This document shows, one piece after another, positions 39,380-50,677 of a stretch of 64,000 nucleotides of DNA (positions are counted from its first letter, which is position 1; each line of letters starts with the position of its first letter). The DNA is taken from contig NC_016131.3 in assembly GCF_000005505.3 (NCBI RefSeq), forward strand, positions 31,363,001 to 31,427,000, given 5' to 3'. The notes below the pieces were generated by a model, which worked only from the letters and a program-made list of their open reading frames with translations, was not told the origin of the DNA and ran no database searches. This stretch comes from Brachypodium distachyon (taxonomy: Eukaryota; Streptophyta; Magnoliopsida; Poales; Poaceae). The translations under genes were made by a program, and so were the position numbers.

Positions 39380-40110
39380 TGCACACGTCGAACCCAATGT
39401 ACTTATTCGGAAGTAGGTTTGGCCACATTCCATCCTCGAAAAGAAGCTTAAACATCCATTTTGGCTAGGGGCGCCGATTTTTTTGTCATTTAGGTCTTGA
39501 ATTCCCAAGCAGCCTTGATCCTTATGGTGATAGGACACTCCATTTACCATGTCTTTACTATTTTTGATGGCTACCACTCCACCGGAAAAATCTGGAGCAA
39601 TAATAGTCCAATCTTTTATCCTCCTACTGCTTTTCGGTCAAAATAAAATAAATAGTCCAATCTTTTAAGTACCCCATGACATATCACAAAGGAAGACACC
39701 ATGTTTTCTCAAGCTTTTCCTCTTCCCCTTTCCAATACACATTCTACATGCGCCTATAATTTACAGGCACGCCTACGCCGAGACAGTGAATGAGAAGTTT
39801 CCCTATCCTTCCACAACCAAACAAGTCGTAAAACAATTCAAAGTTATGTAAGTTTATCTCTAACCCAGATAACTTCTCGTAAACGCAAATAATAATTTTG
39901 AGGCTTCAAATGTTCTTCAAGTCATCATCCGCATGTGATGTATACCTTTATGCTCTCCCGAAAAGGCGCCATAAAAATGCTTTAGTTGCCTATGAAAGTG
40001 GACGAAGACCTTGTTGGCCCTCTAAGCCCAGAAGGATGTAGACAACAACAAGTTTTTCTCAATTGGGCCAAACAGGCCCTTGTAATAATTTGTAGCGTAG
40101 GCCGTGAGAA
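39380..40110 (-). pseudogene. Decayed LINE reverse transcriptase
   Basis: Read on the minus strand, family landmarks appear in the right order but in different frames: TNYYKGLFGP (40066-40095), HADDDLKNI (about 39915-39945, a remnant of the YADD core), KLSGLEIN (about 39840-39865) and DQGCLGIQDL (about 39480-39520, the usual PKExGGLGxxDL). Stop codons and frameshifts lie between them, and the spacing is far shorter than in an intact ORF2, so most of the catalytic domain is deleted. Confidence 0.7.
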
Positions 40111-41972
40111 GAGCTGCCGTCAAGGCAATAATGAATATGTCTGAGTTTTTCCTCAACGAGGATGCACGACCGTTAGTGGCCATCACTATTGTCTGTCCCG
40201 ATTCCAAATTTGGTAACCTTGACATGCATTATCTTCTCTTGATCACATGGATGACCACAACTCAAGGCCCCTTTCATCCTAACTAAAGCTATCACTAGGA
40301 TCGCGAGCGGCATGAATCGGACAGTGTCGACCACTTTTACATTTCCGATGTAGACAACAACCTACATTTGACGAACGACCTTGCCTAATAGGTTCGCGAG
40401 GTAAATTTGTAGAATCCACAAAACCTAGTGCAAGTTCATTGATAAGGGAGATCGGTTGTCCTCTTCTTCGAGTCGGGCCAATTATCCATGCCGTTGCGCT
40501 TTGGTTTAGCCATCTTGGCAACGTCCTAGTGAAGTTCCCTACGCTATCCCTCGAGTTCATAGTCCGACGACCTGACCTCACTTTATTTTTTTGTTCCAGC
40601 AATAGCCGTTGCCTCCATGCCTTTCCAATGATTAAGATTCGGTTGCTTAATGTCATAGTTTTATGGAATTTACTCGTGATAAACTAGACCGGTGTCGGTG
40701 TGAAGTGGCCGGTTTTCCGTAAACGGATGGAAAATGAAAAAACAGCCATACTACATGATCCAAAGCATACTACCTCGAAAAAAGAAGGCTGCCCTGACCT
40801 CTGCATTTGGTTGGCGCATAAAACCTTTGCAATGTAAAAGAATTTTTTTTTGCGCACATAATGGAAAAAAAACATTATCCAAAGTAGCGCGTCATGCAAA
40901 CCGGCTTAGTAACTTATGAACGACCGAAGAGAGACACATCAAAATTCATAGAAGTAATGGAAAACTTTTTTCTTTAAAAAACAAGATCATTACGATTGTT
41001 CTATATAGACCAATAATTAGCACAACCGCTTGTGAGAATAAGCAATCTGATAAAAAAAATACCTTGTCTTGAATTAGATATGGAAAGCGATCAACTGTAT
41101 GTGCCAAGTCTCGCACAAGCTTTAGCTCTTGTGTGCATCCAGTGGGGGCACAAGAAGAAATATTTTTCACGGACACACACAGGGTGAGAATCTCGAGCTC
41201 TCCTCCACCTGTTCCATGGGAAACAAAGGGCAAAAGAATCTCCAGCCGTATCGACACATGTGGCCAAAACTGGAAAAAAAAGTTCTAGCGGCTTGTAAAC
41301 CTGTCCCTTCCTTAACCATCTATCGATCCCGTGTGATGCTCCTTTTCCTCTCCCTTTTCTTTTCTCCTCTCTTCGGTTTTGTTTTTCGCTTTTGTTTCTT
41401 CCCCGCTTGCCTCCGAGAGGCTCTGACCTAACGTTATAGCTTGGACGTCACGAAGATAGACAGCGATCATCTTCGGTTTGTCTCGTTGCTGGCCAATATA
41501 TATCTCGATAATCCTTCAGCGGCGTGCTATAACCGTATAGTTGGTCTGCAAGTCATTTATGTGTTTTTGCTGAGGACGAATATTAGGTACAGTACGTAGT
41601 CGTATACGGGCGCAATCGCGGGCGTATACGTATTAAATTGAGGTGCTTGCGTGGATCTGGACCGTGTATTGGGGGCGGTGTGGTGTGGCAGCTCTTGGCT
41701 CCTTGCGTACGTACGTTGCAGCCCGGCTCAAGTAGTCAAGTGGGGCTTCCTGCTGGGCTGCGCGCTCGGGCTCGGTGGCATTGCCGTGGCGCGTGTTAGT
41801 TATGCGGTGTGGTTATCGCGGCACACCGGTGTCGTGGTGTGTGATGTACGATACGCGATGTCTCTAGACTATGGTAGCGGCGTATCGATGGTGGTGGTGT
41901 GGTCTTAGCCCGATCGACGCTCTTTCGACCGTGCAAATTTGAGGCAATTGATATGGATAAGAGGAAATAGTA
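40111..41972. other. Intergenic, no supported gene
   Basis: The part next to the LINE relic may be more of the same element (open frame 40656-40279 on the minus strand). The frame at 41651-41908 (+) has no family match and unusual composition. Confidence 0.4.
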
Positions 41973-42228
41973 CTACCATCTTTTCTAAATGTAATGTTCT
42001 ATCTAGGTTGTTTTAAGTCAAACTTGTTAAAAAAGTTAAAGAAATTTATAGAAAAATCTAGTGTTAATTTATACAGAAGTGTACTACGAAAATATAGATC
42101 ACATCGAATTTAAAAGTAGTAATTTAGAGTTATAGATATTGCTAAAAAAATTCAATAAATTTGATCGAATTTTATGAAATTTGACTTATGACAAATCTAT
42201 AACATCTTATATTTAGGAATGGAGTGAG
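41973..42228. mobile_element. Mariner-like MITE, 256 bp
   Basis: Ends CTACCATCTTTTCTAAATG / ATTTAGGAATGGAGTGAG are imperfect inverted repeats flanked by TA (41971-41972, 42229-42230). Internal 'tttgacttatgacaaatctataacatct' type sequence is characteristic of a widespread grass MITE family. Confidence 0.75.
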
Positions 42229-43096
42229 TAGTATTTATGGGGTTTGATAATTTGACGGAGCTCTGCCACGGGACTTTTTTGGCAGTCAAAGAGGGATTTT
42301 TTTTGTGTTCTGTGTCCTATTTTCATCCTCTTCACTTTTACTTTTCTTCGCTTTTGATTTTTCTCCACTTTTGGTTTTCTGAACATTTAATTTTAACTTT
42401 AAATTCTCAGAAGAAAATTTGGAATAAATTTCAATCTTGAAACTTCCCAAATTTTAGAACTATCAAAGAAGAAAAAGAAAAACACAAACCCATACATACA
42501 TGCCTCTTGGCGACGAGCGACGGCGAGCCACGGGGCCTCTAGCGACGACGACCTCCCTAGCGACGGCTCGATTTGCGCCGACCCCCCGACGGCAAGGCCG
42601 GATGGCCATCTCGGCGGCGCCTCCATCTTTCTCGGTGGCGCCTCCATCTGCTACTGCCTCCTCGTGTCAAACCTATTGATGACAAGTGACGGGCCCTCTC
42701 GGTGGCGTGTCCATCTAAATGATACTTCATGGGGATAGGAGGGACGCCGGCGATGGTATGTGGAGAGGCGTACCATGACGGCAGGGGGACAGGAGCGGCA
42801 CGGCGGTGCCTCTATCTACCTGGCCACGTGATGGCGTGTGGAGAGGAGGCCATGACGGCGTGTGGGGATATATAGGAGGGACGCCGACGACACGAGGAAG
42901 AGAGAGAGAGCCGTGATGGTTCGGCAACAGATTCGTGAGCAACCGAGAAGGACTAGAGGGAGAAGATAAGGCACGTGGGTGTCGGAGGCGTTCTTTGTGG
43001 GTCGGATTCGACGGAGAAGATAAGGCAGTTTATGAAAAAACACATTCTTTAGGATCTTCTCAGCCTCTATGCAAAAGATTATTCCTAGTTAAGATA
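42229..43096. other. Intergenic, GC-rich patch
   Basis: 42500-42960 is GC-rich with partial internal repeats ('gatataggagggacgccg' occurs in two versions near 42734 and 42868). No coding family is recognised. Confidence 0.4.
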
Positions 43097-43309
43097 CTCC
43101 CTCCTAACCATACTACTTGTCGTTGATTTAGTATAACTTTGTACTTCCTCCGATCCATAATAAGTGTCTCAAGTCTAATACAACTTTGTAGTAAATTAGT
43201 ACAAAATCTGACACACTTATTTTGGATCGGAGGAAGTACTAAATTACTTGTCGTTGATTTAGTACAACTTTATACTAAATTAGTGATGAGTAATATGGAT
43301 TAGAGGGAG
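43097..43309. mobile_element. Stowaway MITE interrupted by a second Stowaway
   Basis: The outer element starts CTCCCTCCTAACCATA after TA (43095-43096) and ends TATGGATTAGAGGGAG. Its arm 'acttgtcgttgatttagta' occurs twice, at 43115 and 43247, on either side of the inserted element. This indicates insertion plus a partial duplication of the host MITE. Confidence 0.75.
43144..43236. mobile_element. Inner nested Stowaway MITE
   Basis: A 93-bp element with ends CTTCCTCCGATCCATAATAAG and CTTATTTTGGATCGGAGGAAG, flanked by TA at 43142-43143 and 43237-43238. It is inserted into the element at 43097-43309 and is therefore younger. Confidence 0.85.
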
Positions 43310-44452
43310 TTCTATTCTTCTCTATTAACCACATAAACACCTTGATTTTCAGGGAAAGTTTAAGCACATATACACCATTGAAAATGATCAATACAGTAAA
43401 TTACTGTATCTTCCTTCTTGATAAGCATGCCAGCATTGTTTTGACTTTCCACGCAAGCATGACCCGACAAAAAAAGTATTAACACAAATCATGGTTTCGA
43501 CTAGAACACTGAATCGTGCAATCGTCTATTATTCTCAAACCTGTCTAATGTGAACCCTGAGATCGACCACTTTCAATAGCTGATCTATATTAATTTTGGG
43601 TTTTTCAAGACGATTAGATGCTTCGTTGTGGACCAGTATTTCGTTATCATTGAAGAAAACCGTTTTAATGGTAGACATGTGTTTCGTTGTCAACGGATTT
43701 GTGTAACAGTACTATCTTCGCTAACCATCTATGCGATATATTGGTTTTCACACTATTTCCTGCAAATGTGTTGCTTAAAGAGATTCTTTCTCTTATTTAG
43801 TTTTTTGAGAAAAGATTATTTCTCTTGTTGGCCCCGTAAAACTGACATCACTAAGGAAAATGAATAGAACGCGGCAATGATATGAAGGCCCAACTCTCAC
43901 AAAAATTAGGCCCATTATGTAAACCCAGTCTTGAGAAATTAGAAGCCCGATACTGAAAATGTTTTCTTCCAGGCAAGTGTACAAACAAGTCAAGTCATAA
44001 AACCAACTACTCCGTATATAATTCTTAGCTTATCTACCAGAGAAGTTTTCAGTTCTACCAAATTTTATGGTACTAACGCAAGGTACCATGCACCATCAAA
44101 AGGTCATGCAATTCTATAAAAAGATCACTTCAAAACACAATGTACGTGAGAGAATCAGAGAAATATAGAAAAGATAAAGTCTCTGCTGCAGTCTCACTCG
44201 TTTACCTCACTGACGGCTGTAGATATATGCGCTTAGTATATTACTCCATCATCAGATTAGTGCGTTGCTAGTTCTAGTGACGTTTCTTAATTTTACAAGT
44301 TACAACCCCTACTTTTACAATTACCCAAATTTACCTCTTTACTTTTCTTTATTTTCGGTTCTCACTAACGTTCTGCGTTCCGTGCTACACGTATATACAC
44401 TCGCTGTCAATTCCGAAACAAGAAAAGAACCAAGGAAACGTATGATCTGTCC
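43310..44452. other. Intergenic, nothing recognised
   Basis: AT-rich sequence with only short frames. Confidence 0.5.
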
Positions 44453-44727
44453 ATGACGAACAGCAACCGGGTTTCCCGGTTGTTTCCCCTGGAGTTTGAG
44501 ATCATCGCGTACAAGCTCGTCGCCGCGTTCCCCATGGACCCGTTCGCGTACAAGCTCTACATCAGGGCCCTGGCTGCTCTGTCGCGGCACGGGGAGTCGG
44601 GGAGGCCTTCGCCGTGGCAGAGGGCGTCAAGGATTGTTCCGCTTGCCCCAACGGGGCTGATTACCTCGTGAAAGTGTTTATGCCCAAGTATATCAGGAGG
44701 CTGCTCAAGAAGCGCGTGGTAGTCTAA
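44453..44727 (+). pseudogene. Possible frameshifted protein-coding fragment
   Basis: Codon-like GC-rich sequence in AT-rich surroundings. The first frame (MTNSNRVSRLFPLEFEII...) runs well to about 44592. The more protein-like continuation is in another frame (GEAFAVAEGVKDCSACPNG, then KVFMPKYIRRLLKKRVVV, stop 44725-44727). One frameshift would join them. I do not recognise the family; it may be a decayed gene fragment. Confidence 0.3.
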
Positions 44728-44770
44728 CATTTACTTTCAGTTAGTTTTATCGAGTCTCTTCTTATTAGTA

Positions 44771-44885
44771 CTCACTCCTTTGCATAGTTCTTATCTCCAA
44801 TTTGTCCAAAAATGAATGTAGTTATTTCTAAAAAGTGTCTAAATACACATGTAATATTCCGACAAGAATTAGGAAACGAAGAGAG
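44771..44885. mobile_element. Diverged Stowaway MITE
   Basis: Ends CTCACTCCTTTGCATAG / GGAAACGAAGAGAG are flanked by TA (44769-44770, 44886-44887). The interior 'ctaaatacacatgtaatattc' matches the MITEs at 3965 and 47594. Confidence 0.65.
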
Positions 44886-44887
44886 TA

Positions 44888-46059
44888 CTCCGTATTTTCT
44901 TTTGTAAGAGGGAGTGAATAATCCTATCCATGTGTTAGCCAACTGTTTTCGTTGAACCTGTCGTATGGCTCGACATCTTTCCCATTGATGTTGTTCGTCT
45001 TGTGGCCGTCGATTTTGGCCGAGCCTGCAAGTTAACGAAAATGTACTCTCAAAAAAGGAAGAAACGCGTGGTAGTATTATCTTTATTTTTATTACTGGCG
45101 GCGGCAAAGCGTGTGGTACTAAATTGCAAGGAATGATGTATTTTGCTGGGGATTTTTCCTTATTAAATTACAAGTTTGACATTAACTGTCCTTGCGTTGG
45201 AAAACTGTATGTGGAGGAAAAAACCACTCCATCCAACCGGAAATAAGTTACTTGGATTGGATTGTATAGATTAAATAAGTGATTTGGATTTAAGAAAAAG
45301 AACTGGGCTCGTTGGAGCTCTGGACCTAAAAGGGTTTTCGAGTCACATTCTCCTTTATAATAGTCTAAGAAAGGCAGTATCTCAGTAAAACCTGGCTGGT
45401 CGACTCCCGCTGAAAAACCGAGTGGGATGTTTTTGAAAGGTGATCTCGTCTCACGTGGCGTCGTGGCCACCATTTCTTCGCAACGGCAGGCTCCGGGCGT
45501 GCGGTACATTGGAGGGCCCCCGCTGACCACAGGGCGCCTGTGCGCACAGTCCTATCGTTTTCGCTCTTTGGCTTGAGGTCCCTTTACCATCGCTAGAACA
45601 CACAAGGGAAACTGGGGGACCAGATCCAGCGTACTGAGGAATCATCTGCTAAAATGCTTCAATGCTTTTCCTAGTTTACACAGCCATCCAGCGGCTCCTC
45701 TAGGCCAGCCATCTAGTAACAAGAACACGTCAGCAACATTTTTCCTTACAATCATTACGATCGGATTCCACACTATCGGAGATAACGGAATAACACCAAG
45801 GAAATAAAAGATAAGGAAAAGGGGACTGACTACGGCTCGGTCGTTCTCAGCCCACCACCCAGCCAATAGGCAGAAACAAACAAAAATCGCGATCGATCAA
45901 TCCTGTGCCGTGCATCCATGCATGCATGGCTAGTTAAACACGAGTTAGTAGCTAGCACTGGATACCTACAACGCTGGCGTGCATGTATGCCCGGTCGATC
46001 GGTACCTTCTTCCTATTAATTGATTTCAATTTTTTGTCTCAAGCAATAGCTGTCTGTTG
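44888..46059. other. Intergenic, no gene
   Basis: Contains one MITE-like end near 45226 (CACTCCATCCAACCGGAAATAAG) without a matching partner. The rest shows nothing recognisable. Confidence 0.4.
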
Positions 46060-46385
46060 TCTGGTAGCTAGATTGGTGAGTGCATGTCTAAGTTGCAATT
46101 ACAAGAACATTAACTTGCAAAAATTAGCACACACTTGTCAACAAATTGCGCTTGCAAATTTAAACTAATTATTAAATTAAGTTGCAGTTGCAGAAAATCA
46201 GTACACAATTTTCGTTTTTAATTTATGAAAAGATACTAAGTTGCAACTCCAAAAAAAATTATGGCCTGACTTCAAAAGTTACGGTTGCAATTAAAAAATT
46301 ATAGTTGCAACCCCATGCGGTGGGAAAATTAAGGGCGTGATTTAAAAAATTACAGTTTGCAACTGAAAAATTGCAGTTGCAACAT
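46060..46385. repeat. GTTGCAA-rich repetitive tract
   Basis: The word GTTGCAA or TTGCAA recurs roughly a dozen times within about 320 bases in A-rich context, e.g. 'aaaaaattacagtttgcaactgaaaaattgcagttgcaac'. This is irregular tandem structure, probably repeat-derived. Confidence 0.6.
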
Positions 46386-46559
46386 GGTTTTTAGAATATA
46401 AAATAAACGTGAAAGTTACCTAGTATTGGTATTCTATGTTAGGGCAAAAATATAAAATTGTGGGTGAAACTTAGAGTGTGCAAGACTCAAATAAATGAAT
46501 AATAAAGAGAAACACATATTGTGTGCAATACTAATTTAGCATGCAACTAATTACCCTAA

Positions 46560-46745
46560 CCACTCACTCTTAACACTAGAGTAAAAAAACATAAAATAGA
46601 AGGCATAATGAAAACAAAGGAAAGTGAAGAGAAACAAAAAAGAAAACAAAAAACAGAAATATATAATGTAGCGCAGAGGACTTGAACTTGCGACCCATTC
46701 AAAATGGCAGATAATGTTAAACCACCAATCCAACTAGGTTTTGCT
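46560..46745 (-). mobile_element. tRNA-derived SINE-like relic
   Basis: On the minus strand, 'ctagttggattggtgg' (A-box like) is followed about 30 bases later by GCAAGTTCAAGTCCTC (B-box like, at 46677-46692) and then a T-rich tail with TTTG/TTTC units. This is the order of a pol III SINE head and a grass-type T-rich tail. No target duplication could be fixed. Confidence 0.4.
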
Positions 46746-48279
46746 ATGCATGGTGAGTTGTCATCCTATTTATCTCGGATCAATTTTTCTGTCGACTGAG
46801 AAATCAACGACTGCTCCCTAGCAATTCCGAAAAGATAAGTACTACAATTGTTTCTGTTAAGAAAAAAGGAAATAAAGGAAACGCCCAATTTGGTCGAAAC
46901 GGCAATGCAGTTTACTGTTCCCTTATTGCAATTTCAGACTGCAAAGGTTGACGTTTGGGTTGCACTAAGCATTAGTAATGCTTTCTGGATCCAGAATTGC
47001 AGAGTTACAGCAAGTGTGTCATCGGCCTGCATTCTTGAAAAAAAACCGGCTTGGCCCGTCTTCTTGGCTGTATTGGGCTGTTCTGCAGAATCTGCACGAT
47101 AACAGGTGCGCCAATTAATGTAGAGATTGTCATATTCAGAGCGTACTTATGCTCTTCTCAGCTCCTCACAAGTTGCTGTAAACTGCAGTCAGCGTACTCT
47201 AAAATTTTCAATCCAGAGAAAGAGGGAGATCTAATCATTTATTTCCAACTGGATGGATGGCAAGCCTAGGACTGAAGGCACATACACAGATACTAACAAG
47301 AAGACGCATCAGAGAAAGATCTATGAATAAACTGACACTAATCAGGAACTGGCCCTTCAAACCTGATGTGAAAATACAACGAAATGGCATAGTGCGCGTT
47401 ATTCACATCTCGATGGATCGGGAACAGAAATTCGGCCCACCAAACAATGAGCGAAACATCACATCAAACGCCATGACAAAGGAAGCAGCTGCTGGAGTCT
47501 GGACATGCTATATGCCAAGCCACCTTCCCCAATCATACAACCATGCCCATCTCCAGGTTCCCATACCTTCTGTTTTCTTTGCCTTTTTAGCTACTTCCTC
47601 GTGTCCATATTACTTGTTGAAATATTACATGTATTTTGATGTTTTTTAAACATAGATACATTCATATTTTGACAAATTTGAGACAAGTAATATGGGTCGG
47701 AGGGAGTAGAACATTTATAACATTGCTCAATAGCTTTATGAGTTTAGGTCAACAGAAATTTCGCATAATGATTTGGTTATTCACCCCAACAAATTATTCA
47801 TGTATCTGAGTTTCATCCAACAGGCAAGAAAATATATTGGTCCAACAAAGTCTAAAAACAGTGTCGTTCATTCTTTGTTGCGGCACAGCAGAGAGAGGAA
47901 GTTGCGACTATCTATTCTAGAAATACATCATAACTCATAAGCCAGGTTCATCATAAACAAACCTATTTTCGCCTTGGAGCTTTAAGTAAAGTGAATGGAA
48001 TGGCAATAAAACAATGAAAATTTACATGGATGAGGGTCATCTCTATACAAAATTCTCACCTTTGCAGATTAGAATCTGAATTGTAGTGGCACACAATCTG
48101 CCAATCCTTTGGAGCTACAGCTTCGCTTTCTTCGCATCTCTTTGGGCTCAGAGAGCTCCAGATCATAACTTACCCGTTAGGCTGATCAAATCAGGGATGC
48201 CCTTGTCAAGCTTCATGAATGGCCAATGGCTATAATATATACACCATTTTGTTCTCTGGTGGTCATGCCAATGCCACAT
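46746..48279. other. Intergenic downstream of the GALS gene
   Basis: The part just below 48280 is probably the GALS 3' UTR. The frame at 47257-47649 (+) has no family match and runs into a MITE. Otherwise nothing is recognised. Confidence 0.45.
47594..47706. mobile_element. Stowaway MITE
   Basis: A 113-bp element with ends CTTCCTCGTGTCCATATTACTTG / CAAGTAATATGGGTCGGAGGGAG and flanking TA on both sides. Confidence 0.8.
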
Positions 48280-50677
48280 TCACACTCGCACATTACCAAT
48301 GGTATTCCTCTCGAATTCCCGTACAGCGTTGGCCACGCGCTTCATACTGTCGTCGTAGTACCAGGGCGTCTTCTCAGACCATGTAACGCCACCTTTAGGC
48401 GGTACAGGCACAAATTCACGGCATACCTCGCCGAGCACATTGATGGTATTGTGGTAGTGATAGTATCGGATGAGGTGCTCCGTCTTGTGAGTGGTGTTGC
48501 CAATAACGTTCTCCGACATATGTACACCCGTGGCGTAGGCATTCTTGGCCTGGATCGCATACTTCCTGTCACGCCTTACCCCAGTGATCGAATTTCGGAA
48601 AACCAGCTTCTCGAACCCCCATTGGCTGCAAACAAATGTTCAGTAAGAGTTAATGTTCAGATATAACATTGACAAATGTTAAGGCGGCGTATCCAGTGAA
48701 AACCACTCTTACGGTGCAAACTGTGCAAACTCCATCGAAAAAAGTTCAAAAAATTCTCAAAAAAATTAAACATGTTAGAGAAGTTATATTTCATACGTGT
48801 AAAATTTCAAGTCCAAACTAAATTGCGGTTAGTAGCAGCGAAAAGCAATTCAGCATGAATAGTGTTTTCTTCATTGTTTGGCACTATTCATTTGTATATT
48901 TCTCTTTTTCGAGAAAACGCAAAAGCTTTGCGTCTCGATTTCTATTTTTAATTCCTTCCAAATGCATTTGGTTTTTGACTTAAAATTTTGCACATTTGAA
49001 TGAGATGTGATGCTCTACAAGATGGACATAGCACCTTCAAAATCCTACAAAAGTACCATATGTTGGAGATCTGATGCTCTAAAAACGGCCAAATAGACAT
49101 AAGACTTCAAGGACATAGCAGGATTCAGCCCATTGCCTTACCAGAAGTAACCTACTACATAGATTACTAAACTGGACATCTGAAATTTGCAACTACTACT
49201 TAAATGTTTTTTGGGTGGACCAAAATACAAAGGATCCAAGCCGCATTGCAAATGTTTGCTCTAATTCCTTAGAATGCTTGTAATTGCAAGAACACAACTT
49301 CTTCAGAAGCAAATATAAACCCAAATTGGCACACTTTTAGTCAATACAAAATGTCAAGAGAAGTTACATTGCGCTTCCCACTTACTAATTCAGTAATCGC
49401 AGTTCGGAAGGTCACAGTAACATGTAAAATTCAAATTCGTCAAACAAGTAATGAATCTAACAAATCATCACATTTGGGGCAAGAAACGTCACCTACTTGG
49501 AGTAGTCAGCTTTAGGATCGCCGGGATCCCGTGCGCACAACCTGCTCGACATGGGGTTCTGCTCGATGGTGAACTGCGTGTAGGGCTCGAGCTCGGCCAT
49601 GACGCTCTCGAGCGTGCGGCCGCCGGGGATGAAGATGTACTCGTCGACGTCGAAGAAGAAGGTCCATTTCGCCGCGTGCCGGTACCGGTGCAGGCAGTCG
49701 TTGACGACGAGGAACTGGTTGTGGTACCACCCGTCGTACTCCGCCTGCGCGCGCACGTCCTGCAGCGTGGCGCGTCCGGCGCGCACCCACGGCTCCAGCG
49801 CGGCCCTCACGGCGGGGCTCGTCACCCCGCCGGCGTCGTGGAAGACGAAGTGCGAGCGCGGGCCGAAGAAGCGCGCGTGGTACGCCATCCACTCCCGCAC
49901 CCGCGCCGCGCTGAGCTCGCCGAACAGGGACGAGCCGCAGTAGAGGTAGTCGTACCTGTGCTGCGCGAACGCGGCGGAGTCGTACGCCCCGGGGGCCTCC
50001 TCCAGGGCCACGATGCGCTCGTACCGCGCCGGGGAAGGGCCATAGTAGGCGTTGAGCAGGAGCTTGCCGCCCGCGTTGTCGGCGTTGGGGGCGAAGGAGG
50101 AGAAGGTGCAGTTCACCACCACGACGGTGTAGACCCGGCCGTAGCCCCAGTCCGGGAGCATGTGGTACGCCTTGCCCGCGCGCGTCGGCTGGGAGGCGTT
50201 GTTGGGCACCCACTCGCAGCGGAACCAGGGCTTGCCGTATACATGGGTGGGCTTGGAGGCCAGCCCAACAACGGCGAAGGTGTACGGCCCGCCGCGGTAG
50301 GCCCCCATCTGCACGAACAGCGCCGCGGCGCTCCCCACCGCGCGGAACTCCCGCCTGTTGGGGTCCGGCGCGGCACGCCGCTCATCCTGCTTCGGCAGTG
50401 GCGACGAGGAGGAAGATGCATTCGATTTGGAGGCCTTGCCGTCGATGGCGAGCAGGCGAGGCGGCGAGGAAGAGGCCGGCGGGTCGGGGCAGGCGGGGAA
50501 GGGGGAGGAGGCGAGGATGGAGTGGTACTGGTAGTAGGGCCGGAGCTGCCAGGCGGCGGTGAGGAGCGTGACCACGGTGAGCGCGGCGAGGAAGGGCTTG
50601 AGGTCGAAGCAGAGGAGCGCGGGGGGCGGACTAGCAGCCGCAATGCCGCCGCCGCCGCCGGTGGATTCCTTCCGCAT
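48280..50677 (-). CDS. GALS: Galactan beta-1,4-galactosyltransferase (GT92, GALS family)
   Basis: This Golgi type II membrane enzyme extends beta-1,4-galactan side chains of pectin (rhamnogalacturonan I) using UDP-galactose. There are two exons, 50677-49497 and 48625-48280. The 871-base intron is GT-AG and the join across it reads DYSNQWGFEKLVFR, giving 508 residues, close to Arabidopsis GALS proteins. Visible features: a short Gly-rich cytosolic N-terminus; signal anchor PFLAALTVVTLLTAAW (~28-43); a Ser-rich stem; then the GT92 domain (DUF23), with RYDYLYCGSSLFGELSA, HFVFHDAGG, YDGWYHNQFLVVNDCLHRY, the metal-binding DVD in FFFDVDEYIF (~343-345) and IEQNPMSSRLC. Exon 2 carries the conserved HKTEHLIRYYHYHNTI and TPWYYDDSM. 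The start is the first Met and gives a normal N-terminus. Exon 1 is strongly GC-rich, as in many grass genes. Confidence 0.94.

Noticed and set aside
41651..41908. 85-residue hydrophobic plus-strand frame
   Set aside because: No family features. The GT-rich composition makes Val/Gly/Trp-rich translation likely by chance.
47257..47649. 130-residue plus-strand frame
   Set aside because: No recognisable domain, and its end runs into a Stowaway MITE.
49512..50213. 233-residue frame on the minus strand overlapping GALS
   Set aside because: It is an out-of-frame shadow of the same exon with Arg/Ala-rich nonsense composition.
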